Positions 44,756-56,600 of a DNA stretch of 64,000 nt are shown here, piece by piece. The DNA lies in contig OX387606.1 in the NCBI GenBank assembly GCA_947568835.1, positions 23,429,225 to 23,493,224 of the forward strand, read 5' to 3'. A model generated the notes under the pieces. The model worked only from the letters and a program-made list of their open reading frames with translations. It had not been told where the DNA came from and did no database searches. The stretch is from Protonemura montana (Eukaryota > Arthropoda > Insecta > Plecoptera > Nemouridae). A program made the translations under genes and the position numbers. The stretch's first letter is position 1. Each line of letters starts with the position of its first letter.

Positions 44756-46291
44756 CAGTATGTGACGCCGGGGAAGCTGAATTGCGCCGCGCGTTCTACT
44801 GCCTTCTCGTGGACCCAGTTGATGTGTGCAGGATCGTCCTCATCAAGGGGGCCCTGGAAACACAGATAGATGTCAAAACTTGCATTTCCAAACACAGATC
44901 ATCCTTGATTGATTTGTGAGTTTGAACGACGCACTGTTTTGACATCTGGCCATGCGGCACTGATATCATGGAGTTGATGAATAACAAGATGATTATGAAC
45001 CTAACCTAGCCTAGAAGGGAGGAGGGGAAACCCGGTGCCGGCACATAGCCCACTCCTGTCGAAGACGAAGGGGACCACCGGCTTAACGTCCCTTCCGAAG
45101 GACGGTACAACGCAAACAACAGGATTCCTCCACAAATCCATGCTGTCGAGAGGTTGATAAGCAAGGTGAGTGAAGTTTCTGTACTAACTTTCATCCCTTC
45201 AACCTCTCTCCCAAACAGAACTGGTCATGTGTATGATGGCCACCCAAAAATACCTAGCCCAGCGCAGTGTTGCTTAACTTTCATCCCTCCAACCTCTCTC
45301 CCAATCAGAACTGGTCATGTGTATGATGGTCACCCATCCAATACCTAACCCAGCGCAGTGTTGCTTAACTTTCATACCTCCAACCTCTCTCCCGAACAGA
45401 ACTGGTCATGTGATGGTCACCCATCCAACACTTGACTCAGCGCAGTGTTGCTTAACTTTCATCCCTCCAACCTCTCTCCTGAACAGAACTGGTCATGTGT
45501 ATGATGGTCACCCATCCAATACCTGACCCAGCGCAGTGTTGCGTAACTTTCATCCCTCCAACCTCTCTCCCGAACAGAACTGGTAATGTGTATGATGGTC
45601 ACCCATCCAATACCTGACCCAGCGCATTGTTGCTTAACTTCGGTGAACTCATGAGGACTGGTGTTTCCAACACGAGAGAGGAAAAAGAAGATGGCAGAGA
45701 AAACTGTGTTGATTATCAGCAGGGCGAGCGAGATGAGAATAAATTCCAAACGACGACATCCAGTGGAGAAGGTGAATTATCTCTTGGAACATTGAAACCA
45801 CAAGGCTGTGAATACTCACAGTCACTCTGATTCCAGTGACGCTGTACTTTCTGTCTTGTTCACCAAATACTCTGCAATCGCTCAAAACGGTCGACCCAAT
45901 TAGCACGGATGGTTGGGGCAACACCTGCAACAGGTGGCAAACAAGCTTTGATTCAGTAAAATCTGATATAAATTGCAAATGCTTTATTATTTAAATGCTT
46001 CAAATGCTTTAGTTTTGATATCCAAATTGGAAACACACTAATCTTCTCATCGCAAGCATATGCAATTTAAATACAAGAATCAACATACAAAGTTTCAAGT
46101 CAGCCTCGTGGCTTTTTACCTGGTACGACTTGTCTCGCGGCCACTTCAACAGCTTGACGTACTCGACGCAATGCTCAGGAAGCCGCAGCGTTGATGCAAG
46201 CGTGCAGAGCGGGTACGTGACTTGTGGCGGGAACAGAGCAAGCGTAGACTAGACACAAGCGTTGCAGCCTGCAGGCGGGGAGCAATGACAT
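44756..46291 (-). pseudogene. UBA3: NEDD8-activating enzyme E1 catalytic subunit (UBA3), two orphan exons
   Basis: UBA3 with NAE1 activates NEDD8. Exon A (about 46120-46248) reads STLALFPPQVTYPLCTLAS, then LRLPEHCVEYVKLLKW. Exon B (44756-44853) reads GPLDEDDPAHINW, then EKAVERAAQFSFPGVTY. They are consecutive in the family, and the splice sites between them are intact and phase 0. Just upstream of exon A, the family's PGMTACIEC-like region can be traced but carries a TAG in frame and a frame change. An AG at 46249 could alternatively be the real acceptor. Neither the upstream adenylation-domain exons nor the downstream exons were found. The intron holds SINE copy 5. Best explained as a partial duplicate. 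Confidence 0.75.
44915..45676 (-). mobile_element. 5S-rRNA-derived SINE, copy 5 (five 5S units)
   Basis: Complete tail and body (44915-45190), then five head units at roughly 91-bp spacing, one of them 4 bp short. The element ends GGTGTTTCCAACACG. It sits in the intron between the two UBA3 exons. Confidence 0.9.
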
Positions 46292-47184
46292 CTGAAACAG
46301 GGATCCACAATCCTCTAAGATATATATGGAGAACCTAAAGTTGAACTACGTGTTATTTATAGAGATACGTGTTTTTAGCATTAATTTTATCGAAATTTTA
46401 GTGCTAATTATTTGAATTTTAGCGTTTATAACTAAATAGAAAAAAGGGCTTTTGCGATCTAGATTCGAAAGGAATGCGGATTTTGGGCAAGCACTGCGAT
46501 CTCTAATAAAGAAGTTATCAAAAAAAATAACAATAAAGCAAATATTAAGTTTAGGTCCTCAACATCGGTATTTGTAAGGGACTTGGAACAAAACTAATAG
46601 CACAAATCAATATTTTACATAAATGCCACCATGAAATACATTGTATGGCAGTATGAGCGACACCTACTACTTGATAAAACTGAACATTGAACAAATTTCA
46701 ATGATAGCTTCCTTCATTCTTGTTCCTTTGTCAGTCAGCACCAGGTTTTATTGACTAAAAAACCTTTCTGCATCAACACTGTTCACTGGGGCTCAAATAG
46801 TTTGTAAAGTCAGAACTGCAAATGAGGGGTTTGAGATTTTTATATCCATTATAATTTGAATTAGACCCACTGCCTGGTACTAACAACATACTTTGCATGA
46901 TTGTCTTTTTTCTCCCAGACAAGTCTGTGTTCCAGATTCCACACATCAAGATAGATCCAATAGTCACAAAGAGTTGCTTTGCTTGATCCTCAAAAGTCGA
47001 AAATTTATTACACCCCATTGAAATTTGAAATCCCAGCTAATTTCTACACCACATTACTGATTGAACTCAACAGGCAGCCTGAATACATGTGGTGTCAGCG
47101 CTCACATGACTAGTGGATACTTAGCTCGCAAAATCTAAAACGCCATCTAAAGGCACCAACTCAACATAGCGCAACGAGAAAACA
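46292..47184. other. no gene recognised
   Basis: AT-rich single-copy DNA. The missing upstream UBA3 exon was looked for here and not found. Confidence 0.5.
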
Positions 47185-47662
47185 GCCTACAAAACTCATA
47201 AGCGCTAGCCTTCAAAAATACGTGATGTACTGAACGAGACAGGCTAACAGTAAAAAAATTTGTGTTATCATTTATTTGCGAGAAAATGAAGGGGGGCTAC
47301 TCCCTTGAAACTTCACAGATGATAGAGTACGTGATGGGCTTCGATCTGTGATGGTCTAAATTTTTGGCCCAGCCCTGGACAAAAATGAGAAAAAGCCTAC
47401 AAAACTCATAAGCTCTAGCCTTCAAAAATACGTGATGTACTGAACGAAACAGACATAACAATAAAAAAATTTGGTTTCCATTTATTTGCGAGAAAATGAA
47501 GGGGGGGTACTCCATTGAAAGTTTCACAGATGATAGAGTACGTGATAAGCTTTCGATCCGTGATAGTCTAAATTTTTGGCCCAGCCTTGGACAAAAAAAG
47601 GCTAACTTTAACAACATTTTTGTTATCATTTATTAGCGAGAAAATGAAGGGGGGGTACTCCC
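47185..47662. repeat. 210-bp tandem repeat, about 2.3 copies
   Basis: AAAACTCATAAGC recurs at 47191 and 47401. Each unit contains GCGAGAAAATGAAGGGGGG and TAAATTTTTGGCCCAGCC. An inverted relative lies at about 59990-60225. The last unit runs directly into SINE copy 6. Confidence 0.85.
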
Positions 47663-47663
47663 T

Positions 47664-48900
47664 GTTTGGCGTGTTGGAAACACCGGTTCTCGTTAAATCA
47701 CCGAAGTTAAGCAACACTGCGCTGGGTCAGGTATTGTATGGGTGACCATCACACACATGACCAGTTCTGTTCGGGAGAGAGGTTGGAGGGATGAAAGTTA
47801 AGCAACACTACGCTGGGTCAGGTATTGGATGGGTGACCATCATACACATGACCAGTTCTGTTCGGGAGAGAGGTTGGAGGGATGGAAGTTAAGCAACACT
47901 ACGCTGGGTCAGGTATTGGATGGGTGACCATCATACACATGACCAGTTCTGTTCGGGAGAGAGGTTGGAGGGATGGAAGTTAAGCAACACTGCGCTGGGT
48001 CAGGTATTGGATGGGTGACCATCATACACATGACCAGTTCTGTTCGGGAGAGAGGTTAGAGGGATGGAAGTTAAGCAACACTGCGCTGGGTTAGGTATTG
48101 GATGGGTGACCATCATACACATGACCAGTTATGTTCGGGAGAGAGGTTGGAGGGATGAAAGTTAAGCAACACTGCGCTGAGTTAGGTATTGGATGGGTGA
48201 CCATCATACACATGACCTGTTCTGTTCGGGAGAGAGGTTGGAGGGATCAAAGTTAAGCAACACTGCGCTGGGTCAGGTTTTGGATGGGTGACAATCATAC
48301 ACATGACCAGTTCTGTTCGGGAGAGAGGTTGGAGGGATCAAAGTTAGGCAACACTGCGCTGGGTCAGGTATTGGATGGGTGACCATCATACACATGACCA
48401 GTTCTGTTCGGGAGAGAGGTTGGAGGGATGAAAGTTAAGCAACACTGCGCTGGGTCATGTATTGGATGGGTGACCATCATACACATGACCAGTTCTGTTC
48501 GGGAGAGAGGTTGGAGGGATGAAAGTTAAGCAACACTGCGCTGAGTCAGGTATTGGATGGGTGACCATCATACACATGACCAGTTCTGTTCGGGAGAGAG
48601 GTTGGAGGGATGAAAGTTAGTACAGCAACTTCACTCGCCTTGCTTATTAACCTCTCGACAGCATGGATTTGTGGAGGAATCCTGTTGTTCGCGTTGTACC
48701 GTCCTTCGGAAGGGACGTTAAGCCAGTGGTCCAAGCTTTTCAACAGAAGTAGGGTACGTGTAGTCACCTGGTTTCCCCGTCTCCCTTCTAGGCTAGGTTA
48801 GATTAATCATCATCCTCATAATCATCCGCTCATTCACCGTCGCCATTAGACCAGTGCCGCATGCAGTTGTATAACAGTGCGTCGCTAAACCCCAATAATT
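47664..48900 (+). mobile_element. 5S-rRNA-derived SINE, copy 6 (ten 91-bp 5S units)
   Basis: The head begins TTTGGCGTGTTGGAAACACC. AAGTTAAGCAACAC then starts at 47704, 47795, 47886, 47977, 48068, 48159, 48250, 48341, 48432 and 48523, exactly 91 bp apart. The eleventh position (48614) reads AAGTTAGTACAGC and passes into the body and tail. Each unit spans the 5S box A, intermediate element and box C (GGATGGGTGACC). It is the only copy on the plus strand. Confidence 0.95.
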
Positions 48901-50685
48901 AATCATTCAATCAATAGGTTTTCGTTTGGAAGTTGAAGCCGGGTTTAGTTACTCAAGATAGCAAGAAATCGTGTCGTGGATAATTTTAAACCCATTTAGA
49001 ACATTCGGGCACAAAATTTCCTTCTACCTCGAGAAACCTCGTTATGCTGTCACCATTTTACAAGATGTTTCAATTCGACTATCTGAATGGGCTGCTTGTT
49101 GGGGTCCGGCCCAACCAGCGGCACATTCTGATTAAACATGGCCGACATTTAAACACCCCTTAGGAGGCTACTATCATGCCCGCTAAGCCAATCAAGAACC
49201 CAGCAATGGACCATGTAATTTAAGGCCATTCGCGCAAATTCGAACATAAAGAAATGAAAAATATTGCGAGTAATTAAAAGAAATACAAGAACAATTTAAA
49301 TCTAGGCTCAAAATAAAATAAATCACATCAAAACACACAAAAATTACTTATAAACTGAGAATGCATTAAAAGGACACAATTACGACTAAAATAATAAACA
49401 TACCAGAGAAGCGTGAATGTCTAAACCAGCTGTAACTACCAGACGAAAACCCGGTCCAACTAAAAAATATTGTACAATTAAAAGAACATACAGAGGTACC
49501 TTTAGGTGGAAGGAAAATTTGGGCAGGATTTTCTGAAGGGGTTAAACGGCGTCTAATTTCCAACACACATACGACTTCTTGCTACCTTGAGTAACTTAAT
49601 GTGTACAATAATAAGAATATACTGACGTACCTTTAGGCGGAAGGAAAATTTGGAAGTGGAAGTTACAGGAATTCCAGATTTACAAGCACCGCAAACTCGT
49701 GAAATTTCTTTTCATCCAGGGATCCCAATTAAAAGGCTATAGGGTTGTAAATTTTTATATCACAACACAACATATATAATGACAATAATATCGCCATCAA
49801 ATACAATTCAAATGCTTTAACAATATCTGAATTACTATTTACGTGTTTGTGTTTACGTAAATCTTGCTAACTATGAGAGTGATTCATTTGATATTTAGAA
49901 GCGTTTGTTCCGTGAGGTCAGTGGTCATGGCCGATCATAATCTGTATTTTGTGGAGATTATAATCAATCGCCCAGCATTAGCTTGACTTAAGACGCGCGA
50001 AAACCATGAAAAACGAACGTCCGAGGCGGGCCTCACGGGTGCAAACAGGAACATTATGCAGGCGAGCGATAAAGTCCTATGGCTTGTAAATTTGGTCACA
50101 TGAATCTCAAAGCAACTGAGGAAACCCTACTCTCCCTTATGACTCTATCTGCTATGATTTTATGTTGGCTCTATTTACCACAATATTACAAAATGTTCTA
50201 GGCGTAAGGCGAGCTAAGAGAAAAACGCAACATGAGAGAAGACAAAAAAAATGGACATGAAAACTAGAAGATCAAATTAACCTAATTCCAGCAACCCTCA
50301 ACGATGGACAAAGCGACAAAGAAACAACCATTCGACACCAAAACCTAACAAACCTAACAAACCTAACAAACCTAACAAACCTAACAAACCTACTACGGTT
50401 CGGTACCGAACCAATCTAACTGTGAAGAACGAAACAGCCTCTAGCAAGAACCTACAACAATCCAAAACTTGGACAGGAAGTCTAACAACAATGGCCTTGT
50501 CCCCAAATTTTTCTCAACTTCTCTCATGTCACACAAATTAATCAATAATTATGAATATTTCCCGAACTCGAGACTTGAACAGCCTCTGAACTGACGTGAC
50601 GTTAAGCCCCGCAAAGCAAGCAATGAAAGATATTAACTAACAAACAAAAGTTGCCCCATGTTTCCTCAGAGCCCCGATAAAACTC
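48901..50685. other. dispersed repeat units, no gene recognised
   Basis: Copies of a family marked by TTACTCAAGRTAGCAAGAAAT lie at about 48930-49080 (plus) and 49380-49690 (minus), with relatives at 59580-59890. Six tandem copies of a 9-bp AACCTAACA unit lie at 50340-50393. Confidence 0.65.
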
Positions 50686-53600
50686 TCACAGCGCGTCCTC
50701 GCTACAATTTCCAGGGCTTGAAGCAAGGTCTCGTCGGAGGAAGCCAAGATGCATCGGCTTCAAGCAGCGGCTCGTGGAGTTCACCTGAAGACAACAGAAT
50801 AAAGTCATATTAGACTCGTTGCCAGGTACATGACGACTCTTGCACTCAGTAAAACATGCTCCGGACAGCGACGTTTACTCGGGAAAAATTGCGCAAAACC
50901 AGTTTTCAAACTTGGGAAAACATTAGCTATGTAGAAAAACTATTTTAAATGGGTTTTGAAAGCTTAGTAAAGTATAAAACGTTTCGTAACTTGTACCTGT
51001 TACTTTATCAAGGGTTAGAGCAGTCCTGACAATTTTCCAATAACAAAAGAACCACACAAAATTATAACAATTTCCTAGTTCAAGCTTCCTAAATGCATTC
51101 AAAGAAAATAATCAGGGTCAATAACTCAAAAACTAATGTATTTTGTATTGTCAGGACTGCTTTAACCCTTGATAAAGTAACAGGTACAAGTTACGAAACG
51201 TCGGGAAATTCAGTTGTTCTTCACTTAGCATTCAAAACCCAGTTGAAATAGTTTTTGATATAACTATTGCTAAGTTTACATCAAGTAGACATGAGTCTAA
51301 AAACTATCATTAGCTTTGTTCGTTGGTCATGAACCTGTGGATTATATCTCTTAGACGGAGACAAAATGTATCCAGTTTTTGACGCGATACGTCTTTGAAA
51401 AGCCAATTCTAGGGCGAGAGATTACGGACTTGTATTGGAAGGCTCGCATGCCGACTTACATCTATCGACGCTGCTGTAGAGACGTCTTGATGTCGCTTGT
51501 AGGAGATCGGATTACGTCCCACCGCGGACAGCTTTCCATGCAAACCAAGGCAGAGTGGAAACCTGCGTGAAAAGAAAGGCCGCAGATTAGGCAACACATC
51601 TATGTTATTATTATTATTTGCGGTGTTTAACGACACACTGTTTTGACAACGTGCCATGCAGCACTGGTCTGATGGCGTCGGTGAATGAGTGGATGATGAT
51701 GATGAACCTAACCTAGCCTAGAAGGGAGGAGGGGAAACTCGGTGCCGGCACGTAGCCTACTCCTGTCGAAGACCAAGGGGACCACCGGCTTACGTCCCTT
51801 CCGAAGGACAGTACAACGCGAACAACAGGATTCCTCCACAAATCCATGCTGTCGAGAGGTTGATAAGCAAGGCGAGTGAAGTTGCTGTATCAACTTTCAT
51901 CCCTCCAACCTCTCTCCCGAACAGAACTGGTCATGTGTATGATGGTCACCCATCCAATACCTGACTCAGCACAGTGTTGCTTAACTTTGGTGATCTAACG
52001 AGAACCGGTGTTTCTAACACGACAAACCGTTGATCAATTATGTTCCCGCTAGACGGTTGCTAGCAACAACTTTTTGTGGCTAAGTCCAAGTATGTGCCTC
52101 GTAAGCTAACAACTGGGGGTCGATTCCACGAATGGGAACAAAGTTTCTAGAGGGTAGTTGTGTACGCTCTCAGTCGATTGAATTCTCACTGATGTACATG
52201 TCGAATTAAAATGTCGGCTTACAATCAAAGTTACGGTTTGGAGCAGTGAGCTTTACGTCCATGCAGTTGCGTACCTGTAGTTTTGTTGTCGAATATATTC
52301 CATCGTACGACACTTGTCGCGGGGGAAGCCTGGGGGCTCAGGTTCCTCGAGGTCTTCACCGTCACTTTCTTCAATCGTGAATGACAACCGCCGACTGCAG
52401 ACAAAACCAGAAACACGTTAGTCACGATCGACAGTGGCTTGCAACGCCACTGGGACGGGTAGACGCGAAATTTAAACGAGCAAAGCACAACGGACGGACT
52501 CGTTTAGTGCAAGGTAAGTTGCAGTGGTGTAGACGAGGGTGTACGCGGGTATTAGCCGTATACCCAAAAAACTTTTAGACACCGAGCGTATACCCAAAAA
52601 AATTACAGGGTATACGCCCAGTAAATACACTTTGCAAAACTTTAAAATGCGTTATGCAACGACAATTCTTAATCTCCCTACAACATGCACTATAAAAACT
52701 CGAAAAGCAAAGTTTATTCCGAAAAGTGGGTAGTCCGTGTATGGTAGCGGTTCGTATGATCTGGATGGGTATGCAATGGTTTTTCCAAGCAGTCAACATA
52801 CTCATTCAACCCACCCGAGGAAAGCGCGATTGCAGCGACCCCAACACCAAGTAGTAGTTTTAGTGTTGATAGGAATGAACTATCTATGAATTATAACTAG
52901 TGAATAGACTAGAAGTACCTAGCTAGTACCTAACCTAGTGATGACCACGGCATTTGGAACTCATAGCCTGATAACCCAGCGTATACCCAAAAAAAAATGT
53001 AGGACTACACCACTGGTAAGTTGGAAGAATCGATTCCTGCAGCAGATTTATTGTGGAAAATGCCGATCAAATCTTGGCTTACCATCGGTCAGTCGAGCAG
53101 CATGTCGATCTTCATTCTTCGTTTTGGTCTCGAGCGACAAGTGTTACGGGCGCAGATTCTGTAGCCTCGGGCGGTCAGCTGGAAATCAAAGGACAAAAAT
53201 AAAACAAACGTTGGGCTGACAAATTTCACCGGGAAGAGATGCACAGAGTTTCAAAATATTCCCGAAGCAAACAACGGTTATTATGTAAATCTAGTCAAGA
53301 GTGCTTCATCGGTCTCGACTCAACTTGTTTAATAATTTGTAATGTTTATTTGTTGGCTCACCTTTGTTGCCGTGGCGACTGGCTAGGTACTGGGAGTCGA
53401 ACCAGAACCCTCTTCTAAACTCCGTTCCATCTTTGTTGCCGAGATGATGATCCAGTTGGTAGCCATGGGGTTGATGCAACAATCGGCCAGTCGTGTTGGT
53501 AGCCATGGGGTTGATGCAACAATCGGCCAGTCGTGTTGGTAGCAGTGTTCACGGAGACACTTGACGTTCGCAACAATGAAATCAAAAAAGTTTTTGTTAT

Positions 53601-56600
53601 TGCCTGGCATTTGATTATCAGGCGCTGAAAGGTAAAGGCTCCGTCATTAGGTTCCTGCGACATGGATTACAAGAACAAAGTTAGTGAAACAGAACGCAAT
53701 TGTAAAAATTACATCAAACGCAATTAGTACAGTCGGGTACAAAATCAAAAACATAGTCGCAAACAGGTACATTAACAAACATTGACACAAACATTAACAC
53801 AAACATTGACACAAACATTAACACAAACATTGACACAATCATTGACACAAACATTGACACAAACAGGAACATTTAAAGGCACAAAATTTGTTACAATCTC
53901 ACACTTGACAACCACAACAGTTCCTGCTTCCATACTCTCGTTCCCTCCACGATTCCTCCAGTTCAGATCGTGCCAGCAATACGGACCGGCAGCATAAACG
54001 CAGTAAAAACGCAGTAAAATCGCAGAGTAAACGCAGAATAAACGCATTATAAACGCATCAAAAATGCAGAGTAAACGCAGTAAAAACGCAGTATAAACGC
54101 ATCAAAAACGCAGTATAAACGCTGTAAAAACGCAGTATAAACGCATCAAGAACGCATCAAGAACGCAGTATAAACGCAGTATAAACGCAGTATAAACGCA
54201 GTAAAAACGCAGTAAAAACGCAGTATAAACGCATCAAAAACGCAGTATAAACGCTGTAAAAACGCAGTATAAACGCATCAAGAACGCATCAAGAACGCAG
54301 TATAAACGCAGTATAAACGCAGTATAAACGCAGTAAAAACGCAGTAAAAACGCAGTATAAACGCATCAAAAACGCAGAATAAACGCAAGACTAATCACGG
54401 TACCGAAGCGAAATCGTAATGAACGCTGAGGAAAGAGGTCGTAGGATAAGCGCTTCGAGTGTGAGTGAGTGTGTGTGTGTGTGTAAGCTATCTTGTGACG
54501 TTCTTCCTCCGGCTCCTGCTGCGTCTCCCGGCGTGATCCTCGGCGTAGATGCGATCGCTGACCTGAAAGGCTGGAAAGTAACTTTGGTGAATCTCGAAGC
54601 TGACGCTGGAAGCTGGGAGCTCGAAGACGCGGACTTAGCTGCAAAACTACCCCAAGCCGTAACGTTACCCCACCCTACGCTGGCCGAAGCAGACCTTCTG
54701 TCTTGCGGCTAAAGTAGCTACCCACCAACCCATTGGTGACCATCCTGATGGTCCTGTTCCCCTCCATCGTGTCTGAGTGATTAGACAAGAGGATCGCTTG
54801 ACGTCAATCATCCCCCCTTGCCTCCAGGACACGTTCGAGCACGACCCTCCCTAGTACGAAACCCTCCCGAGAACACCCAAGAGGGAAGGCAAGCCATTGA
54901 CCCTCGGGACCTAGAGTAGAGAACGGCGTTGATGGATGCTCGAAGACTCGAAGACTCGTTGACTCGACGGCCTAACCCACCCCGAGGCCAGCAAACCCTC
55001 CTCGTCGTAGAGGGACGGTATACTACTGGGCTATTCCCGACCGCCGCAATGCCTCCCACGACGCCCTACTCCTAACAAAAACCCTCCCATTTATAACTGT
55101 TGGGCCCCGGGATCCCCGATATCCTCCACCTGCCCTAACCCCACCAACAGGCCTCCTGCCGAGCTAAGTTTCCTACTCCCACCCTTTAGGCCAGTTACCC
55201 CACTCGTCGCGATGGAACAGGGGATCTACTTGGGCTTTCCCTTACTTATCCCCTGCATACGACCCACCATTAAGAAAACACGACGCCCTAACCTAGCGCT
55301 CCCACCCTTTAGCTGAGTCCCCATGCCATGTCCCCATGCCATGCAATCATGCGGTGCCCACATGCCATGCAGAAGATGAAGACTCGTTGCTCGTGGACCC
55401 GTTGGCTCGTGGATGACTGCTACCTGTAGATACCTGTTGCCTAACTGGTTGTGTGTTTGTGTGTTTGTTTGTGTAAGGCCTTGAAGCGCTAACCCTAGAC
55501 CACTTAGCTGACGTTGAACGCAAACATCCCGGCCGACCGAGGTAACGGATTACGCGCCCGTGTCCCGATTCCGATAGCGACGAGAAACGCGGGCGAGTCT
55601 CGGCGTCGTAGTCTCGGCGTCGAAGTCGACTCAATCTCGGCGGGGCCTGCAACCAACCAAGATACACTCGAATCAATAACCAGCTTTAGTTTTAATTTGA
55701 TTGTGGAATTCAAAATTGATGCAATTGCTCGCAATTGGTCCCCGGGGTAGTTTATTGTTAGGAACATAATTAACCCAACATAAATTAGTGGCTGGTCGAA
55801 GTCTCGAACCCGGTCCGTCTGGTCTTGGTGTTGCTCAAACATCCAACTGAGCTAATAGGACAAGAGCTTTTCAAGACGATTTTAATGCGTTGAATACAAA
55901 TGACGGGTGAATGACCAAGAGACCGTGCATGGTCACAGTCACTCTGATTCTATCCACATCCATTCAAGCTCGGTGACTCAATGCTTGCAATGGGCAAAGT
56001 ATTTTTTTATTAAGAACACTAATAACCTCTAAAAAATGGATGATCCAACGGGGACTGGGATCTCGATCTCCACCTGTCACGGGTGTTGCTCTAACCAATT
56101 GAGCTACTTGGACAGAAGACTTACTTTGGAGAGGATTTGAGTGAATTTGATGAGAACGACGAATCTCCAAGGAGTAGAACCAAGATCACCAATTTCTGAG
56201 AGGTTTTTTGTGTTTCTAATAATAAAACATGTCATCGTTAAATTTTGTTCGGCAATATGAAAGGAGAAAACACAATTTAAATTTTGTTAAATTCAGTAGT
56301 CGATTGGGGCAGCCCCAGGAATTGAAATGAGCCTAAATGATGACAAAAAAGCACGCTGTGTCTCCGACTACCTCAACGATACAAACAGGGGAGGAGACTG
56401 GCAAAGTACTGGAGAGCAAGGCAACAGGTGATGAAGGATGATGGAATCTCCATTCGTGGAACGACAATTGAAAAAAACCCTTTCCAAAATTAGGATCCAA
56501 GTCTTGGCTGTTAGGTGCTATGTTTCCTTACGATGGTAAAAGATACAAGGTCGTGTGTTCAATTGAAATAAGAAATCAAATCTGTTGTAACAGATAGAAA

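Noticed and set aside
47704-48613. Cluster of genuine 5S rRNA genes
   Set aside because: Units hold only the central part of 5S, lack proper 5' and 3' ends and terminators, and are joined to a SINE body.
51379-51570. Plus-strand frame of 63 codons
   Set aside because: It overlaps a minus-strand exon with good splice sites and matching phases, which explains the open frame better.
52231-52488. Alternative frame through the 52.3-kb exon (GGCHSRLKKVTVK)
   Set aside because: It ends in a stop within the next exon, whereas the chosen frame continues through three exons to a terminal stop.
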